Notes: a model not told the origin generated them from the sequence alone. A stretch of 64,000 nt of DNA from Ruminococcus sp. (GCF_017549005.1 NZ_JAFYYT010000037.1:1-64000); one strand, 5' to 3'; positions 33,191 to 43,103 are shown, numbered from the stretch's first letter. A program made the numbers and translations.

Positions 33191-35413
33191 GTGGAGCATG
33201 AGGTACTTCATATCGAAGGTACTGTGGAAAATGTCCTTTACAAAAATGAAAACAACGGCTATATCGTTCTTGACCTTGACGCAGGGGGCGAGCTCATAAC
33301 CGTTGTGGGAGAGCTCGGCGACATCGAGGAGGGCGAAGGACTTATCCTTGAGGGAAGCTATATCACCCACCCCCGCTTCGGCACACAGTTCAGCGCAGTA
33401 TACTGCGAGAGAAAGCTCCCCGAAACTGTAGTCAATATCGAAAAGTACCTTGCTTCGGGAGCTGTAAAGGGCATAGGTCCCGGACTTGCAAAGAAGATAG
33501 TGGAGGTTTTCGGTGACCGCACTCTTGATATCATGGAGAACGCCCCTTTCAGACTTGCGGAGATAAAAGGTATCTCCCCCAAAAAATGCGACGAGATAGC
33601 CGCAGAGGCTCAGAAGCTCTTCTGTCTGCGTAATCTCATGTCATTTCTCTCACAGTATGAGATAAAGTCGCGCTTTGCCATGAACACCTACAGGAAGTAC
33701 GGCTCCGACGCCATGACGCTTTTGCGGCTCAATCCGTATCTGCTCTGCGGCGAGTACATAGACCTTGAATTTGCAAAGGCTGACACTATCGCCCATGATA
33801 TGCACATCGCACGAAACGACAGCAAGCGCATCACAGCAGGAGTTCAGTACATACTCCGCGCCAACGGCGGCATAGGTCACACCTGTCTGCCACTTGAGGT
33901 ACTTGCGAAAAAGGCGCAGGACACTCTCGGCGTATCGGAAAGCGACTTCTACAGCGCATACAACGCCGCACTTGACGACGACGAGCTCTTTGAATACGTA
34001 AAAAACGATATTGAGTTCGTTTATCTCCCCGATTACTTCTACGCGGAGAGCTTCATTGCGGACAGGATACATATACTGAAAGACTTCTCCTCTCCCGAGG
34101 ACTTCAACTATGACACCCTCATAGACATCGAGGAGGAGGAGCATAACATAAAATACGAAAAGCTCCAGCGGCAGGCTATAACTACCGCAGTCTCACGGGG
34201 ACTCATGGTGCTTACGGGAGGTCCAGGTACAGGTAAGACCACCACCCTCAACGCTATCATCTCCATATTCGAGAAGCGCGGAATGAAGGTGCTCCTTGCC
34301 GCTCCCACAGGCAGAGCCGCAAAGCGTATGTCCGACCTGGCAGGCTGCGAGGCTAAGACCATACACCGTATGCTGGAAGTGGTGTACGACTCGGGCGACA
34401 GGCTCACATTCGCCCATAATGAGAACAATCCCCTTGACTGCGACGTGCTCATCATAGACGAGATGTCAATGGTGGACGTTGTCCTCTTCGAGAAGCTCCT
34501 CCGTGCCGTAAGGCTGGGTTGCAGGCTCATAATGGTGGGCGACAGCGACCAGCTCCCCTCAGTGGGCGCAGGGAACCTGCTGGGCGATATCATCGACAGC
34601 GGCATAGTTCCCGTTACTGAGCTGAAAGAGATATTCCGACAGGCTCAGCAGAGCTGCATAGTCACCAACGCCCACAAGATAGTTGCAGGAGAATATCCCG
34701 ACCTCACCCGCAAGGACAGCGACTTTTTCTTCTTCAGGCGCGACGACTATCAGAAAGCTTTGCAGCTCATAACAGACCTTGTGAAAACAAGACTTCCCAA
34801 GGCATACAACTACTCCCCCACTGAGGATATACAGGTGCTCACACCTTCACGAAAGGGCGTTACAGGCACTGTGGAGCTCAACAAGCTCTTACAGGCGGAG
34901 CTCAATCCCCCTGCTAAGAATAAGCAGGAGAAAAAGGGATACGTCTACACCTACCGCGAGGGCGACAAGGTCATGCAGACGCGGAACAACTATGACATCA
35001 CATGGTCCAAGGACGGAGAACAGGGCGCAGGCATCTTCAACGGCGATATCGGCCGCATAATCAGCATTGACAACAGGAGCTCACTTGCAGTCATAGACTT
35101 CGACGGCAGAAAGGCAACCTATACCTTTGACCTGCTCTCTCAGGTAGACCTTGCATACGCAGTCACTGTGCATAAAAGTCAGGGCTGCGAGTTTGAAGCC
35201 GTTATACTTCCCATAATGGGCGGCTTCGACAAGCTGTGCTACAGAAACCTGCTGTACACCGCAGTAACAAGAGCAAAGAAGCTCCTCATAATCATCGGAA
35301 ATGAGGAGAATATATATAAAATGGTAGACAACAACAAGCGCACGCGGCGTTACACCTGCCTGCGCCATATGCTCACAGGACCTGCAAGGACAAGCTCCCC
35401 CTTTGAGCAGTAA
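33191..35413 (+). CDS. recD2: RecD2-type DNA helicase
   Basis: This superfamily 1 helicase has about 740 residues. The N-terminal part has an OB-like region (IEGTVENVLYKNENNGYIVL) and helix-hairpin-helix repeats (GAVKGIGPGLAKKI). The motor has Walker A GGPGTGKTT near residue 345, LLAAPTGRAAKRM, motif II LIIDEMSMVD, GDSDQLPSVGAG, EIFRQAQQS and the C-terminal AVTVHKSQGCEF. RecD2 proteins unwind DNA 5' to 3' outside RecBCD and help repair. The GTG at 33191 is preferred over 33182 because the latter lies inside the site AGAGGTG. Confidence 0.93.
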   Translation: MEHEVLHIEGTVENVLYKNENNGYIVLDLDAGGELITVVGELGDIEEGEGLILEGSYITHPRFGTQFSAVYCERKLPETVVNIEKYLASGAVKGIGPGLAKKIVEVFGDRTLDIMENAPFRLAEIKGISPKKCDEIAAEAQKLFCLRNLMSFLSQYEIKSRFAMNTYRKYGSDAMTLLRLNPYLLCGEYIDLEFAKADTIAHDMHIARNDSKRITAGVQYILRANGGIGHTCLPLEVLAKKAQDTLGVSESDFYSAYNAALDDDELFEYVKNDIEFVYLPDYFYAESFIADRIHILKDFSSPEDFNYDTLIDIEEEEHNIKYEKLQRQAITTAVSRGLMVLTGGPGTGKTTTLNAIISIFEKRGMKVLLAAPTGRAAKRMSDLAGCEAKTIHRMLEVVYDSGDRLTFAHNENNPLDCDVLIIDEMSMVDVVLFEKLLRAVRLGCRLIMVGDSDQLPSVGAGNLLGDIIDSGIVPVTELKEIFRQAQQSCIVTNAHKIVAGEYPDLTRKDSDFFFFRRDDYQKALQLITDLVKTRLPKAYNYSPTEDIQVLTPSRKGVTGTVELNKLLQAELNPPAKNKQEKKGYVYTYREGDKVMQTRNNYDITWSKDGEQGAGIFNGDIGRIISIDNRSSLAVIDFDGRKATYTFDLLSQVDLAYAVTVHKSQGCEFEAVILPIMGGFDKLCYRNLLYTAVTRAKKLLIIIGNEENIYKMVDNNKRTRRYTCLRHMLTGPARTSSPFEQ

Positions 35414-35428
35414 GAAAGGAAGATAAAA

Positions 35429-36448
35429 ATGGCAAATACTGATATCGGAATCGACCTCGGTACTTCAAATATCGTTATGACTATGGGAAACAAGGGCGTT
35501 GTGCTCAGCGAGCCCTCTGTCATAGCCTACAACACAAGAACGGAGAGAGTTCTTGCTGTCGGCAGGGAAGCCTATGAGATGATAGGCAGGAATCCCGACT
35601 ATATCGCAGTAAGACGTCCTATCAGCGAGGGAGTCATCTCCGACGACGACCTTACCCACAGCATGATACGCGAGTTCATCATAAAGGTTACAGGCAAGCA
35701 GCTCATGAAGCCCCGTATCGTTATCTGTATCCCCTCATTCATCACCGATATCGAGAGCCGTGCAGTCGTTGAAGCTGCAAAGAGCGCAGGTTCGAGACAG
35801 GTCTATCTCATTCAGGAGCCCATTGCGGCTATGATAGGCGCAGGTGTGAACATAACCAAGGCAAAGGGACACATGATAGTCGATATCGGCGGCGGTACCA
35901 CGGACGTTGCTATCGTTTCCATGAACGGCGTTGTGCGCTCACACACGGTAAAGGTGGCAGGCAACGCCATTGACCGCTCAATAATCAAGTATATGCAGAA
36001 CAAGTACAAGCTCCTTATAGGCGAAAGGACTGCCGAAAAGGTGAAGATAGAACTCTGCAACCTCTATGACCCCAGCGACGAGGTCACATACATCGTCAAG
36101 GGCAGAAGTCTCCTCAAGGGACTGCCTGCACAGGTGCTTCTCAGCGAAGCGGAGCTGTTTGAAGCTATCGAGGACGACACTTTCGCTATCATGGAAGCTA
36201 TCCGCAAGGTACTTGAAGAAGCTCCCCCCGAACTGGTGGGCGACATCTACGACAATGGACTTCTCCTCACAGGCGGCGGAGCCCTCCTCGGCGGACTTAC
36301 CCAGCTCATCAAGCGTACTCTCGGCATAAACTGCAACATCGCCAAGGACTCCATAAACTGCGTTGCAAAGGGCACGGGCATGGCTTTCGGAAGAATGACC
36401 ACTCTCCTTGACGGCTTTGAGGCGGCTACGGTTTATAAGTACAGGTAA
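35429..36448 (+). CDS. mreB: MreB/Mbl-family actin-like protein
   Basis: The 339-residue protein has the actin fold with phosphate loops IGIDLGTSNIVM and MIVDIGGGTTDVAIVS, and the adenosine-site segment LLLTGGGALLGGL. It forms membrane-bound filaments that guide lateral wall synthesis. It lies 15 nt after recD2 with AAGGAAG before the ATG, and no mreC or mreD follows, as is common for the Mbl paralogue. I cannot tell MreB from Mbl or MreBH by sequence alone. Confidence 0.92.
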   Translation: MANTDIGIDLGTSNIVMTMGNKGVVLSEPSVIAYNTRTERVLAVGREAYEMIGRNPDYIAVRRPISEGVISDDDLTHSMIREFIIKVTGKQLMKPRIVICIPSFITDIESRAVVEAAKSAGSRQVYLIQEPIAAMIGAGVNITKAKGHMIVDIGGGTTDVAIVSMNGVVRSHTVKVAGNAIDRSIIKYMQNKYKLLIGERTAEKVKIELCNLYDPSDEVTYIVKGRSLLKGLPAQVLLSEAELFEAIEDDTFAIMEAIRKVLEEAPPELVGDIYDNGLLLTGGGALLGGLTQLIKRTLGINCNIAKDSINCVAKGTGMAFGRMTTLLDGFEAATVYKYR

Positions 36449-36530
36449 GATGTTAATAGCAGTGTTTTGAATTTAGAATTGAAAAATAGGATTGAGTATG
36501 GGAAAATAGTTATCACACACATAAAAGAAG

Positions 36531-37370
36531 GTGTTTATAATAGATTCATATTATTTAGTAGATTATGAGAATGTAGGGATTAATGGTCTTTCTGGATGTA
36601 AAAATATGATTGCATCCGATCATATCATTATTTTCTTCACACAAAATGCTCGCAAGATTGATATGGCTGAAATTGCCAATCATGGAAAAGCAGAACTGAA
36701 AATGATAGAAATCCCTGCTGGAAAACAATCGACAGATATACATATAGGTTCCTATCTTGGTTATTTAGCTGGTAAATCAAAATGTAACATCGTAATTATC
36801 AGTAATGACACAGATTTTGATAACGTCATTAAATTCTGGAAAAAAGAACTATGTATTTCAGTTTCACGAAAGAAAAAACTGCAAGGAACAACTGTCAAAA
36901 AGCAAAACACTAAACAAGTAAGCGTAACAACTTCAAAAGAATCTCAAATCCGCTCACTTTTTGGTCAGAAATTTAATAAATCTCCATATTCTACAAAAAA
37001 GGAAGCTATTATTACTCTTTTCCTAAATGCCAAAGACAAACAATCTCTCAACAATGAATTGACTAAACTTATACCAAGCAGCAATATTCCTGCATTATAT
37101 AAAGCATACAAAGAATTCATTAAAAATCTACCATCTAATAAATCCAATTCAAAAGTTGATAAAAATATGCGCGAAGCACAATTCAAATCAGTTTATGAAC
37201 AAAAATTCAAAAACGGTGTATATAAAGAGAAACAGGATAGAATCATCAATATTCTCGTAAATTCTACCACAAGGCAACAGATTAATAGTGAACTATGTAA
37301 AATCATTCCCAGTGAAAATGTAAGTAAGATAATAAAGCATTTCAAACCTATGCTGAAGAATTTACCGTAA
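36531..37370 (+). CDS. PIN/NYN-like ribonuclease-domain protein with two C-terminal repeats
   Basis: The 279-residue protein begins with a PIN-like core (YYLVDYENVGINGLSG, ADHIIIFFTQNA-like strand, then IVIISNDTDFDNVIKFW) whose acidic residues Asp-Glu near the start and Asp-Thr-Asp are the usual metal ligands. After a Lys-rich linker come two tandem repeats of about 62 residues (about 142-210 and 217-279), each with QKF and ending IPS plus a Lys-rich helix. Function is probably RNA cleavage. The gene is clearly more AT-rich than its neighbours and uses AAA/AAT-type codons, suggesting recent transfer. The start is uncertain: GTG 36531 lies in the site AGAAGGTG. Confidence 0.75.
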   Translation: MFIIDSYYLVDYENVGINGLSGCKNMIASDHIIIFFTQNARKIDMAEIANHGKAELKMIEIPAGKQSTDIHIGSYLGYLAGKSKCNIVIISNDTDFDNVIKFWKKELCISVSRKKKLQGTTVKKQNTKQVSVTTSKESQIRSLFGQKFNKSPYSTKKEAIITLFLNAKDKQSLNNELTKLIPSSNIPALYKAYKEFIKNLPSNKSNSKVDKNMREAQFKSVYEQKFKNGVYKEKQDRIINILVNSTTRQQINSELCKIIPSENVSKIIKHFKPMLKNLP

Positions 37371-37379
37371 CAAATAATA

Positions 37380-37424
37380 GCCCCGCACCACTGAATCACC
37401 AGTGATGCAGGGGGCGTTTTATAT
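37380..37424 (+). terminator. Terminator after the PIN/NYN gene
   Basis: An interrupted stem of CCCCGCACCACTG with CAGTGATGCAGGGGG is followed by CGTTTTATATTTT. Confidence 0.75.
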
Positions 37425-37436
37425 TTTCACTTTCAA

Positions 37437-37462
37437 AGAAAAAGGGCGCACACTGTGCGCCC
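37437..37462 (-). terminator. Terminator of apbC
   Basis: GGGCGCA and TGCGCCC flank CACTG; on the minus strand a T-rich stretch (CTTTTTCTTT) follows. Confidence 0.8.
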
Positions 37463-37494
37463 ATACTTATCACTATGCACTTATGACCGGCAAC

Positions 37495-38319
37495 TCAGAG
37501 CGCAGCTATCTTCTCGGCCGCTTCTGTGAGCCACTCGCCCTCGAAGAGCTCGATAGTTCCCTGGTCGCAGAGCTTTGCAAGCTGAGGGTCGATAGGGAGC
37601 TTAGCAAGTACGGGTATATCATACTGTGCAGCTATCTCCTCGATATGGCTCTCGCCGTAAATGCTGTGGCGCTTGCCGCAGTCGGGACATTCAAAATAGC
37701 TCATATTCTCGATGATACCGAGTATCGGTATATTCATGAGCTTTGCCATTTTAACGGCTTTCTCGACTATCATTGAAACAAGCTCCTGCGGTGAAGTCAC
37801 GATAACTATACCGTCAACGGGCAGAGACTGGAAAACCGTAAGCGGAACGTCGCCTGTTCCCGGAGGCATATCAACTACGAGGCAGTCTATATCCTTCCAG
37901 ATAACGTCTGTCCAGAACTGCTTGACAACTCCTGCGATAACAGGACCTCTCCATACAACAGGGTCGGACTCGTTCTCGAGGAGAAGATTGATAGACATGA
38001 TGTCAAGTCCCATTTTTGTCTTGGCAGGGATAATTCCGAATTCGCAGGCGTCAGCCTTCTGATGTATGCCGAAAGCCTTGGGTATGGAAGGACCTGTGAT
38101 ATCTGCGTCCATTATTCCCACATTCTTGCCGAGTCTCTGCATGGAAACAGCAAGCAGTGACGATACGAGGGTCTTGCCGACGCCGCCCTTGCCGCTGACA
38201 ACTCCTACCACCTTGCCGATACTGCTCATGGCATTGGGCTTTTCAAGCAGGCTCTGAGGCTCTGTTCTGCTGCCGCAGTCGCTTCCGCAGCTTGAGCAGT
38301 CATGTGTACATTCGCTCAT
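37495..38319 (-). CDS. apbC: Mrp/NBP35-family Fe-S cluster carrier ATPase
   Basis: The 274-residue P-loop ATPase has the deviant Walker A SGKGGVGKT, the switch region VVDMPPGTGD and the CxxC pair in ECPDCGKRH that binds a bridging 4Fe-4S cluster between two subunits. The N-terminus adds CTHDCSSCGSDCG, a Cys-rich stretch as in Nbp35. Family members load Fe-S clusters onto target enzymes. ATG 38319 is chosen because AAGGAG lies 8 nt upstream. It is divergent from the riboflavin operon and shares the intergenic region. Confidence 0.9.
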   Translation of the reverse strand: MSECTHDCSSCGSDCGSRTEPQSLLEKPNAMSSIGKVVGVVSGKGGVGKTLVSSLLAVSMQRLGKNVGIMDADITGPSIPKAFGIHQKADACEFGIIPAKTKMGLDIMSINLLLENESDPVVWRGPVIAGVVKQFWTDVIWKDIDCLVVDMPPGTGDVPLTVFQSLPVDGIVIVTSPQELVSMIVEKAVKMAKLMNIPILGIIENMSYFECPDCGKRHSIYGESHIEEIAAQYDIPVLAKLPIDPQLAKLCDQGTIELFEGEWLTEAAEKIAAL

Positions 38320-38350
38320 TAAAAACACTCCTTAAAGATGTAATACTAAT

Positions 38351-38379
38351 ATTATATCACATAATTCCGAAAATAGCAA
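38351..38379 (-). promoter_or_regulatory. apbC promoter
   Basis: On the minus strand TTGCTA and TATAAT are 17 bp apart, just downstream of the divergent riboflavin promoter. Confidence 0.7.
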
Positions 38380-38386
38380 CAGGATA

Positions 38387-38415
38387 TTGACAAATGAATA
38401 ACACAGTGATATAAT
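38387..38415 (+). promoter_or_regulatory. Riboflavin operon promoter
   Basis: TTGACA and TATAAT are 17 bp apart, about 95 bp before the FMN aptamer. Confidence 0.85.
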
Positions 38416-38423
38416 AGCAGTTG

Positions 38424-38456
38424 AGAGTTAAGAACTAAGAGCTAAGAACTAAGGAA
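38424..38456 (+). repeat. Short direct repeats in the riboflavin leader
   Basis: AAGAACTAAG, AAGAGCTAAG-like and AAGAACTAAG units follow one another between the promoter and the FMN aptamer. The function is unknown. Similar ACTAATCACTAA-type strings occur at 60712, 60814 and 63493. Confidence 0.5.
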
Positions 38457-38508
38457 CATAGTTCTGAATAAGTCACTTATATACCAATTCTCAGGTCTTG
38501 GATCCAAT

Positions 38509-38618
38509 ATATCTTCGGGGCAGGGTGAGATTCCCTACCGGCAGTATAGCCTGCGAACCTCTTGGTTGATTCGGTGAGATTCCGAAGCCGACGGTAAAGT
38601 CCGGATGAAAGAAGATAA
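38509..38618 (+). ncRNA. FMN riboswitch (RFN element)
   Basis: The conserved RFN blocks are present in order: ATCTTCGGGGCAGGGTGA, ATTCCCTACCGGC, AGCCTGCGA, GATTCGGTGAGATTCCG, GCCGACGGTAAAGTCCGGAT and closing GAAGAT. The P1 stem ATCTTC/GAAGAT closes the aptamer. FMN binding should favour the terminator at 38648 and shut off ribD-ribE-ribBA-ribH. Confidence 0.97.
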
Positions 38619-38647
38619 ACCGCACTATGTGCAGTATAAGTAACCGT

Positions 38648-38669
38648 GCCCCGATATACGGGGCTTTTT
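38648..38669 (+). terminator. Riboswitch-controlled terminator
   Basis: GCCCCG and CGGGGC around ATATA followed by T5, 30 nt after the FMN aptamer. Confidence 0.9.
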
Positions 38670-38768
38670 ATATTTTCAGGGGATATACTGTCACGAAACA
38701 ATATTTGCCGCAACGGGCGGATAATATCTGCCCCTACTCATTACTTATCACAGAAAACAGGAGGAACT

Positions 38769-39878
38769 ATGTCTCACGAAGAATTCATGCGCGCAGCCCT
38801 TTTGATAGCCCGCAAGGGTATGGGCTTCACATCTCCCAATCCGCTGGTAGGAGCTGTTATCGTCAAGAAAGGCGAGATAATCGGCAGCGGCTACCACAAG
38901 AAATACGGCGACCTCCACGCAGAACGCAATGCTTTCGCCGACTGCGAGGCAAAGGGTATAGACTGCAAGGGCGCGGATATGTACGTTACCCTCGAGCCCT
39001 GCTGCCACCACGGAAAGCAACCGCCCTGTACGGACGCCATACTCGCACACGGTATCAAGCGTGTATTCATTGGCTCCTCGGACCCCAACCCCCTCGTTGC
39101 GGGAAAGGGTACGCAGATACTCAGGGACAGCGGCATAGAAGTGACCGAGGGCGTACTCAGAGACGAATGTGACGCACTGAACGACATTTTCTTCCACTTC
39201 ATAACGACAGGTCTCCCCTTCGTGACCATGAAATACGCAATGACGCTCGACGGAAAAATAGCCTGCTATACGGGCGAATCCAAATGGATAACAGGTGAAG
39301 CCGCAAGGAACCATGTTCAGCTCGAAAGGCTCAGGCACAGCGCCATAATGGTGGGCGTGGGAACAGTTCTTGCCGACGATCCTCTCCTCACCTGCCGTCT
39401 TGAAGAGGGCAGAGACCCCATACGCATTATCTGCGACAGCAGACTGAGGACTCCCCTCGACTGCAATATCGTAAAGACCGCAAGGGAAGTCCCGACTATC
39501 ATCGCAACGGTATCAGAGGACAGAGAAGCTGCCATACGCTTTGAGGAGGCAGGCTGCAGGGTAATAAGGACAGCTCCGGAAAACGGCAGAGTTGACCTCG
39601 GCGAGCTCATGAAGCTTCTTGGCGGCGAAAGACTGGACAGCATACTCCTCGAGGGAGGCAGCGAGCTCAACTGGTCGGCACTTAAGGCAGGCATAGTCAG
39701 CAAGATACAGGCATATATTGCTCCGAAGCTCTTTGGTGGCAGCGGAAAATCCCCTGTCAGCGGCGTCGGAGTCCCGACTCCGTCGGAGGCTGTAATGCTT
39801 GAAAACACAAAGATAATCAATATCGGCGACGATATCCTCATAGAAAGCAGGGTGAAGAATGTTCACGGGAATAATTGA
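38769..39878 (+). CDS. ribD: Bifunctional riboflavin deaminase/reductase
   Basis: The 369-residue protein has an N-terminal zinc deaminase domain (residues 1-145) with HAERNAF and PCCHHGKQPPC. The reductase domain begins near 150 (VTMKYAMTLDGKIA, later SILLEGGSELNWS). It deaminates and then reduces the pyrimidine intermediate of riboflavin synthesis using NADPH. ATG 38769 is set by AGGAGGA 5 nt upstream. Expression is controlled by the FMN riboswitch. The 3' end overlaps ribE by 20 nt. Confidence 0.97.
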   Translation: MSHEEFMRAALLIARKGMGFTSPNPLVGAVIVKKGEIIGSGYHKKYGDLHAERNAFADCEAKGIDCKGADMYVTLEPCCHHGKQPPCTDAILAHGIKRVFIGSSDPNPLVAGKGTQILRDSGIEVTEGVLRDECDALNDIFFHFITTGLPFVTMKYAMTLDGKIACYTGESKWITGEAARNHVQLERLRHSAIMVGVGTVLADDPLLTCRLEEGRDPIRIICDSRLRTPLDCNIVKTAREVPTIIATVSEDREAAIRFEEAGCRVIRTAPENGRVDLGELMKLLGGERLDSILLEGGSELNWSALKAGIVSKIQAYIAPKLFGGSGKSPVSGVGVPTPSEAVMLENTKIINIGDDILIESRVKNVHGNN

Positions 39879-40503
39879 AGAGGTAGGCACCGTCAAAGCC
39901 GTAAAGCGCTCGGGAGCTTCATCATTCATCGAGGTAGAGGCGAAAAAGGTACTTGAGGACGTTCACACCGGCGACAGCATAGCCGTTAACGGAGTCTGCC
40001 TTACGGTAACTCATTTCGGCGGCGGAGTATTCCGCGCAGACGTCATGAACGAAACTCTCAGCCGTTCCTCCCTCGGAAGTCTCACATCGGGAAGTCCCGT
40101 AAACCTTGAACGTGCAATGGCTGCAAACGGACGCTTCGGCGGACATATAGTCTCGGGACATATTGACGGCACTGGAACGGTCTCCGACATCAGGAACGAC
40201 GGAATAGCCGTGTGGTACACCATAGATACTTCCCCGGAGCTTCTGCGGTATATTGTGGAAAAGGGCTCAATAGCCATTGACGGCATAAGCCTGACGGTGG
40301 CAAAGGTCACGGAAACATCGTTCAGCGTTTCCATTATCCCCCACACAGCCGCCCAGACTATCCTCGGCACTAAAAAAACAGGCGATATCGTCAACCTTGA
40401 AAACGATATCATCGGCAAATACGTTGAAAAGCTGATGAAGCCCTCGGAAACCGCCCCAAAAAGCGGCATTACCATGGAATTTCTCGCAAGAAACGGCTTT
40501 TAA
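39859..40503 (+). CDS. ribE: Riboflavin synthase alpha subunit
   Basis: The 214-residue protein has two similar lumazine-binding halves starting MFTGIIEEVGTV and HIVSGHIDGTGTV, with conserved VNGVCLTV and IDGISLTV. It converts two molecules of dimethylribityl-lumazine into riboflavin. It overlaps ribD by 20 nt, so the two are translationally coupled. The protein ends in NGF after a short tail. Confidence 0.97.
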   Translation: MFTGIIEEVGTVKAVKRSGASSFIEVEAKKVLEDVHTGDSIAVNGVCLTVTHFGGGVFRADVMNETLSRSSLGSLTSGSPVNLERAMAANGRFGGHIVSGHIDGTGTVSDIRNDGIAVWYTIDTSPELLRYIVEKGSIAIDGISLTVAKVTETSFSVSIIPHTAAQTILGTKKTGDIVNLENDIIGKYVEKLMKPSETAPKSGITMEFLARNGF

Positions 40504-40517
40504 AGGAGACATCGGAT

Positions 40518-41420
40518 ATGAAAGCACTGAAAGAGGTTTTAGCTGCATTTACAGCTGCGGCACTTCTCACAGGCTGCAACGACGGCATTGTGAAAGTCGA
40601 CCCCAATGACCCTAAGATAAATGTTGACGGCATTGAGATAGACCTCAATGAAACAGAAAAGCAATACGAAACACAGAAGTTCACACAGATGGACTTCATA
40701 TTTGATACTGCAAAGGAAGTATCGGAGTTCGGGTTGGATATAAACAGCGGCAGCGTGACCGTAGAGTACTCCCATGACGACAAGACTGGCTTAGCCCTTG
40801 ATTATACGGTATATGCCGATACGGAGGAAGTCTGTCAGGAGGTCAAGGACCACCTGAACGCCATAACCGAAACAAAGGGCAGCAGAATGGATATACGTAT
40901 TGTCGAGGACAAAACTCAGGAAGATATCACCGAATGGCTGAAAAAGAACATTCCCGACTGCCGCGTGGAATGCGACCTGTATATAACGGTCCCTGAGTTT
41001 GTCAGCAGCTTCGACCTGAAGGAATATTCGGGTGACCTCAGATTAAACGGGATAAAAGGAAAAATAAAAGGCGATGTGACCATAGGGAACATCAGCTGCA
41101 CCGGTTCCGAATTCACAGGTCCTTCCGAAATAACCTGCAATGTCGGCAATATCTCCATGTCCTCCTGCACCTACAAGGCTGATACGGATATTTCCGTAAA
41201 AACGGGATATATCTCCTACGGTCTCCCCCTGAGCGGCTCTGACGGAGCAAAGATAGGAGTAAGGACTGAGACAGGCGCTATCAAGGTCAACGGCCTCAAA
41301 AACTATGAGGTTAAGAACGAGAAGAAGAAAAAAACTTCACACAGCCTTGATATTGACGCAGAGAACTGCAATATCAGCTTTAAAGTCGATAACGGCGAGA
41401 TAAAAATTGATAAGGAGTAA
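40518..41420 (+). CDS. Lipoprotein with repeated beta-strands (DUF4097-like), inside the rib operon
   Basis: The 300-residue protein has a lipobox LLTGC and a domain of short repeated beta-strands ([38 protein letters not shown]) like the beta-helix of DUF4097 proteins. It should sit on the outer membrane face. It lies 14 nt after ribE and 5 nt before ribBA and is read with the riboflavin genes, although it is not a known member of the pathway. A role in riboflavin use or export is only a guess from position. Confidence 0.7.
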   Translation: MKALKEVLAAFTAAALLTGCNDGIVKVDPNDPKINVDGIEIDLNETEKQYETQKFTQMDFIFDTAKEVSEFGLDINSGSVTVEYSHDDKTGLALDYTVYADTEEVCQEVKDHLNAITETKGSRMDIRIVEDKTQEDITEWLKKNIPDCRVECDLYITVPEFVSSFDLKEYSGDLRLNGIKGKIKGDVTIGNISCTGSEFTGPSEITCNVGNISMSSCTYKADTDISVKTGYISYGLPLSGSDGAKIGVRTETGAIKVNGLKNYEVKNEKKKKTSHSLDIDAENCNISFKVDNGEIKIDKE

Positions 41421-41425
41421 TCTTA

Positions 41426-42625
41426 ATGTTCCAGTACAACACTGTTGAAGAAGCCTGCGAGGCTCTCCGAAACGGCGAGATAATACTCGTCACAGACGAC
41501 GAGTCAAGAGAAAACGAGGGTGACATGATATGCGCCGCTCAGTTTGCAACAACCGAAAACGTAAACTTCATGGCTGCCCATGCAAAGGGTCTCATATGTA
41601 TGCCCATGAGTGCGAAGCTCTGCGACAGGCTTCATCTGCCGCAGATGGTGGACTACAACACCGATAACCACTGCACGGCTTTCACGGTATCCATAGACCA
41701 TGTGGATACTACCACAGGCATTTCCGCCGAGGAGCGCGGCTATACGGCGCGTATGTGCGTTTCTCCCGATGCAAGGCCCGAGGACTTCCGCCGCCCTGGG
41801 CATATGTTCCCTCTCACAGCAAAGAAGAACGGCGTTCTCGAACGCGAGGGACACACGGAGGCTACCGTAGACCTCATGCGTATCGCAGGCCTTGAAGAAT
41901 GCGGACTGTGCTGTGAGATAATGCGTGACGACGGAACTATGATGAGAACTCCCGAGCTTCAGGAAAAGGCTCGGGAATGGGGCATGAAATTCATCACCAT
42001 AAAGGCGCTGAAGGAGTACAGAAAAGTCCACGATGTGCTTGTGGAGTGCGTTGCGAATACTAAGCTCCCCACAAAGTACGGCGAGTTCAGAGCTCTCGGC
42101 TACGTAAACAAGCTCAACGGAGAGCACCATGTAGCTCTCGTAAAGGGCGATATCGGCAACGGACAGGATATCCTCTGTCGTGTTCATTCCGAGTGCCTTA
42201 CAGGCGACGCTTTCGGCTCGCTGAAATGCGACTGCGGACAGCAGTTTGCTGCGGCAATGTCGCAGATAGAAAAAGAGGGACGCGGAATACTCCTCTATAT
42301 GCGACAGGAGGGACGCGGCATAGGACTTATAAACAAGCTCCGCGCCTACGAATTGCAGGACAAGGGCATGGACACCCTCGAAGCGAACCTCGCTCTGGGA
42401 TTCCCCGGAGATATGCGCGAGTACTACATCGGAGCGCAGATACTCCGCGACCTCGGCTGCAAAACACTGAGGCTCCTGACCAACAACCCCGACAAAGTAT
42501 ACGGGCTCAGCGGCTTCGGACTTGAAATAAAGGAGCGTGTGCCGATACAGGTGGACGCCACCGCCTACGACCTGTTCTATCTCAAAACCAAACGCGACAA
42601 GATGGGACATATTCTTAATTATTGA
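41426..42625 (+). CDS. ribBA: Bifunctional DHBP synthase / GTP cyclohydrolase II
   Basis: The 399-residue fusion has dihydroxybutanone-phosphate synthase at residues 1-200 ([18 protein letters not shown], the acidic metal loop, and [14 protein letters not shown]). GTP cyclohydrolase II occupies 205-399 with zinc cysteines in [19 protein letters not shown] and the GTP-site RQEGRGIGL. It supplies both starting branches of riboflavin synthesis. It lies 5 nt after the lipoprotein gene. Confidence 0.97.
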   Translation: MFQYNTVEEACEALRNGEIILVTDDESRENEGDMICAAQFATTENVNFMAAHAKGLICMPMSAKLCDRLHLPQMVDYNTDNHCTAFTVSIDHVDTTTGISAEERGYTARMCVSPDARPEDFRRPGHMFPLTAKKNGVLEREGHTEATVDLMRIAGLEECGLCCEIMRDDGTMMRTPELQEKAREWGMKFITIKALKEYRKVHDVLVECVANTKLPTKYGEFRALGYVNKLNGEHHVALVKGDIGNGQDILCRVHSECLTGDAFGSLKCDCGQQFAAAMSQIEKEGRGILLYMRQEGRGIGLINKLRAYELQDKGMDTLEANLALGFPGDMREYYIGAQILRDLGCKTLRLLTNNPDKVYGLSGFGLEIKERVPIQVDATAYDLFYLKTKRDKMGHILNY

Positions 42626-42635
42626 GGTGTTTATC

Positions 42636-43103
42636 ATGAGTACATTTTTTACAGTCGTTCTTATCATTCTCTGCGCAGCCGCTCTTGTATATGATATATG
42701 CTGTTTCATTTCATGGTCGAGAGCAAAGGAAAAGACGTTCATAAGCAATATCCTGGCCCTCGCAGGCATTCTTGTTCTCGCTGTCGGAGGTTTGTTTGTA
42801 AAAAATACCATCCATTCCGTTCTGCTGATATCGCTGGTGGTGCTCCTTATCCCCTTCGATATCACCTGCCTTTCACCCGAGGGTATCAGGACTGCCATTT
42901 TTGCGGACAAGGGCATTTTGCCCGTGCAGAACCTGAGCTATGAATACAGCAAGGGAATGTTCGGAGTTGAGAAGCTCGATCTTTTCATTAACGATAAGAA
43001 GTTCGCAAGGGGCTTCAATCTCGGCATAAAAAAACCGAAGACAGTAAAAATGCTTGCCGACTGGTACGGAAAGCACGGCTATGAAAATCCCCTTACAAAG
43101 TAA
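42636..43103 (+). CDS. Membrane protein of the rib operon, function unknown
   Basis: The 155-residue protein has three membrane helices in residues 1-85 and a soluble C-terminal domain (about 90-155) with GVEKLDLFINDKKFARGF, similar in layout to small membrane proteins with a PH-like tail. Its ATG follows GAGGTG by 7 nt, 10 nt after ribBA. The next gene has the same helix-plus-tail layout, and the pair may act together. It has no resemblance to riboflavin transporters RibU or RibM. Confidence 0.65.
   Translation: MSTFFTVVLIILCAAALVYDICCFISWSRAKEKTFISNILALAGILVLAVGGLFVKNTIHSVLLISLVVLLIPFDITCLSPEGIRTAIFADKGILPVQNLSYEYSKGMFGVEKLDLFINDKKFARGFNLGIKKPKTVKMLADWYGKHGYENPLTK

Noticed and set aside
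41504..42916. Long minus-strand reading frame over ribBA
   Set aside because: It is the antisense shadow of a clear ribBA and its neighbour, with no promoter or ribosome site of its own.
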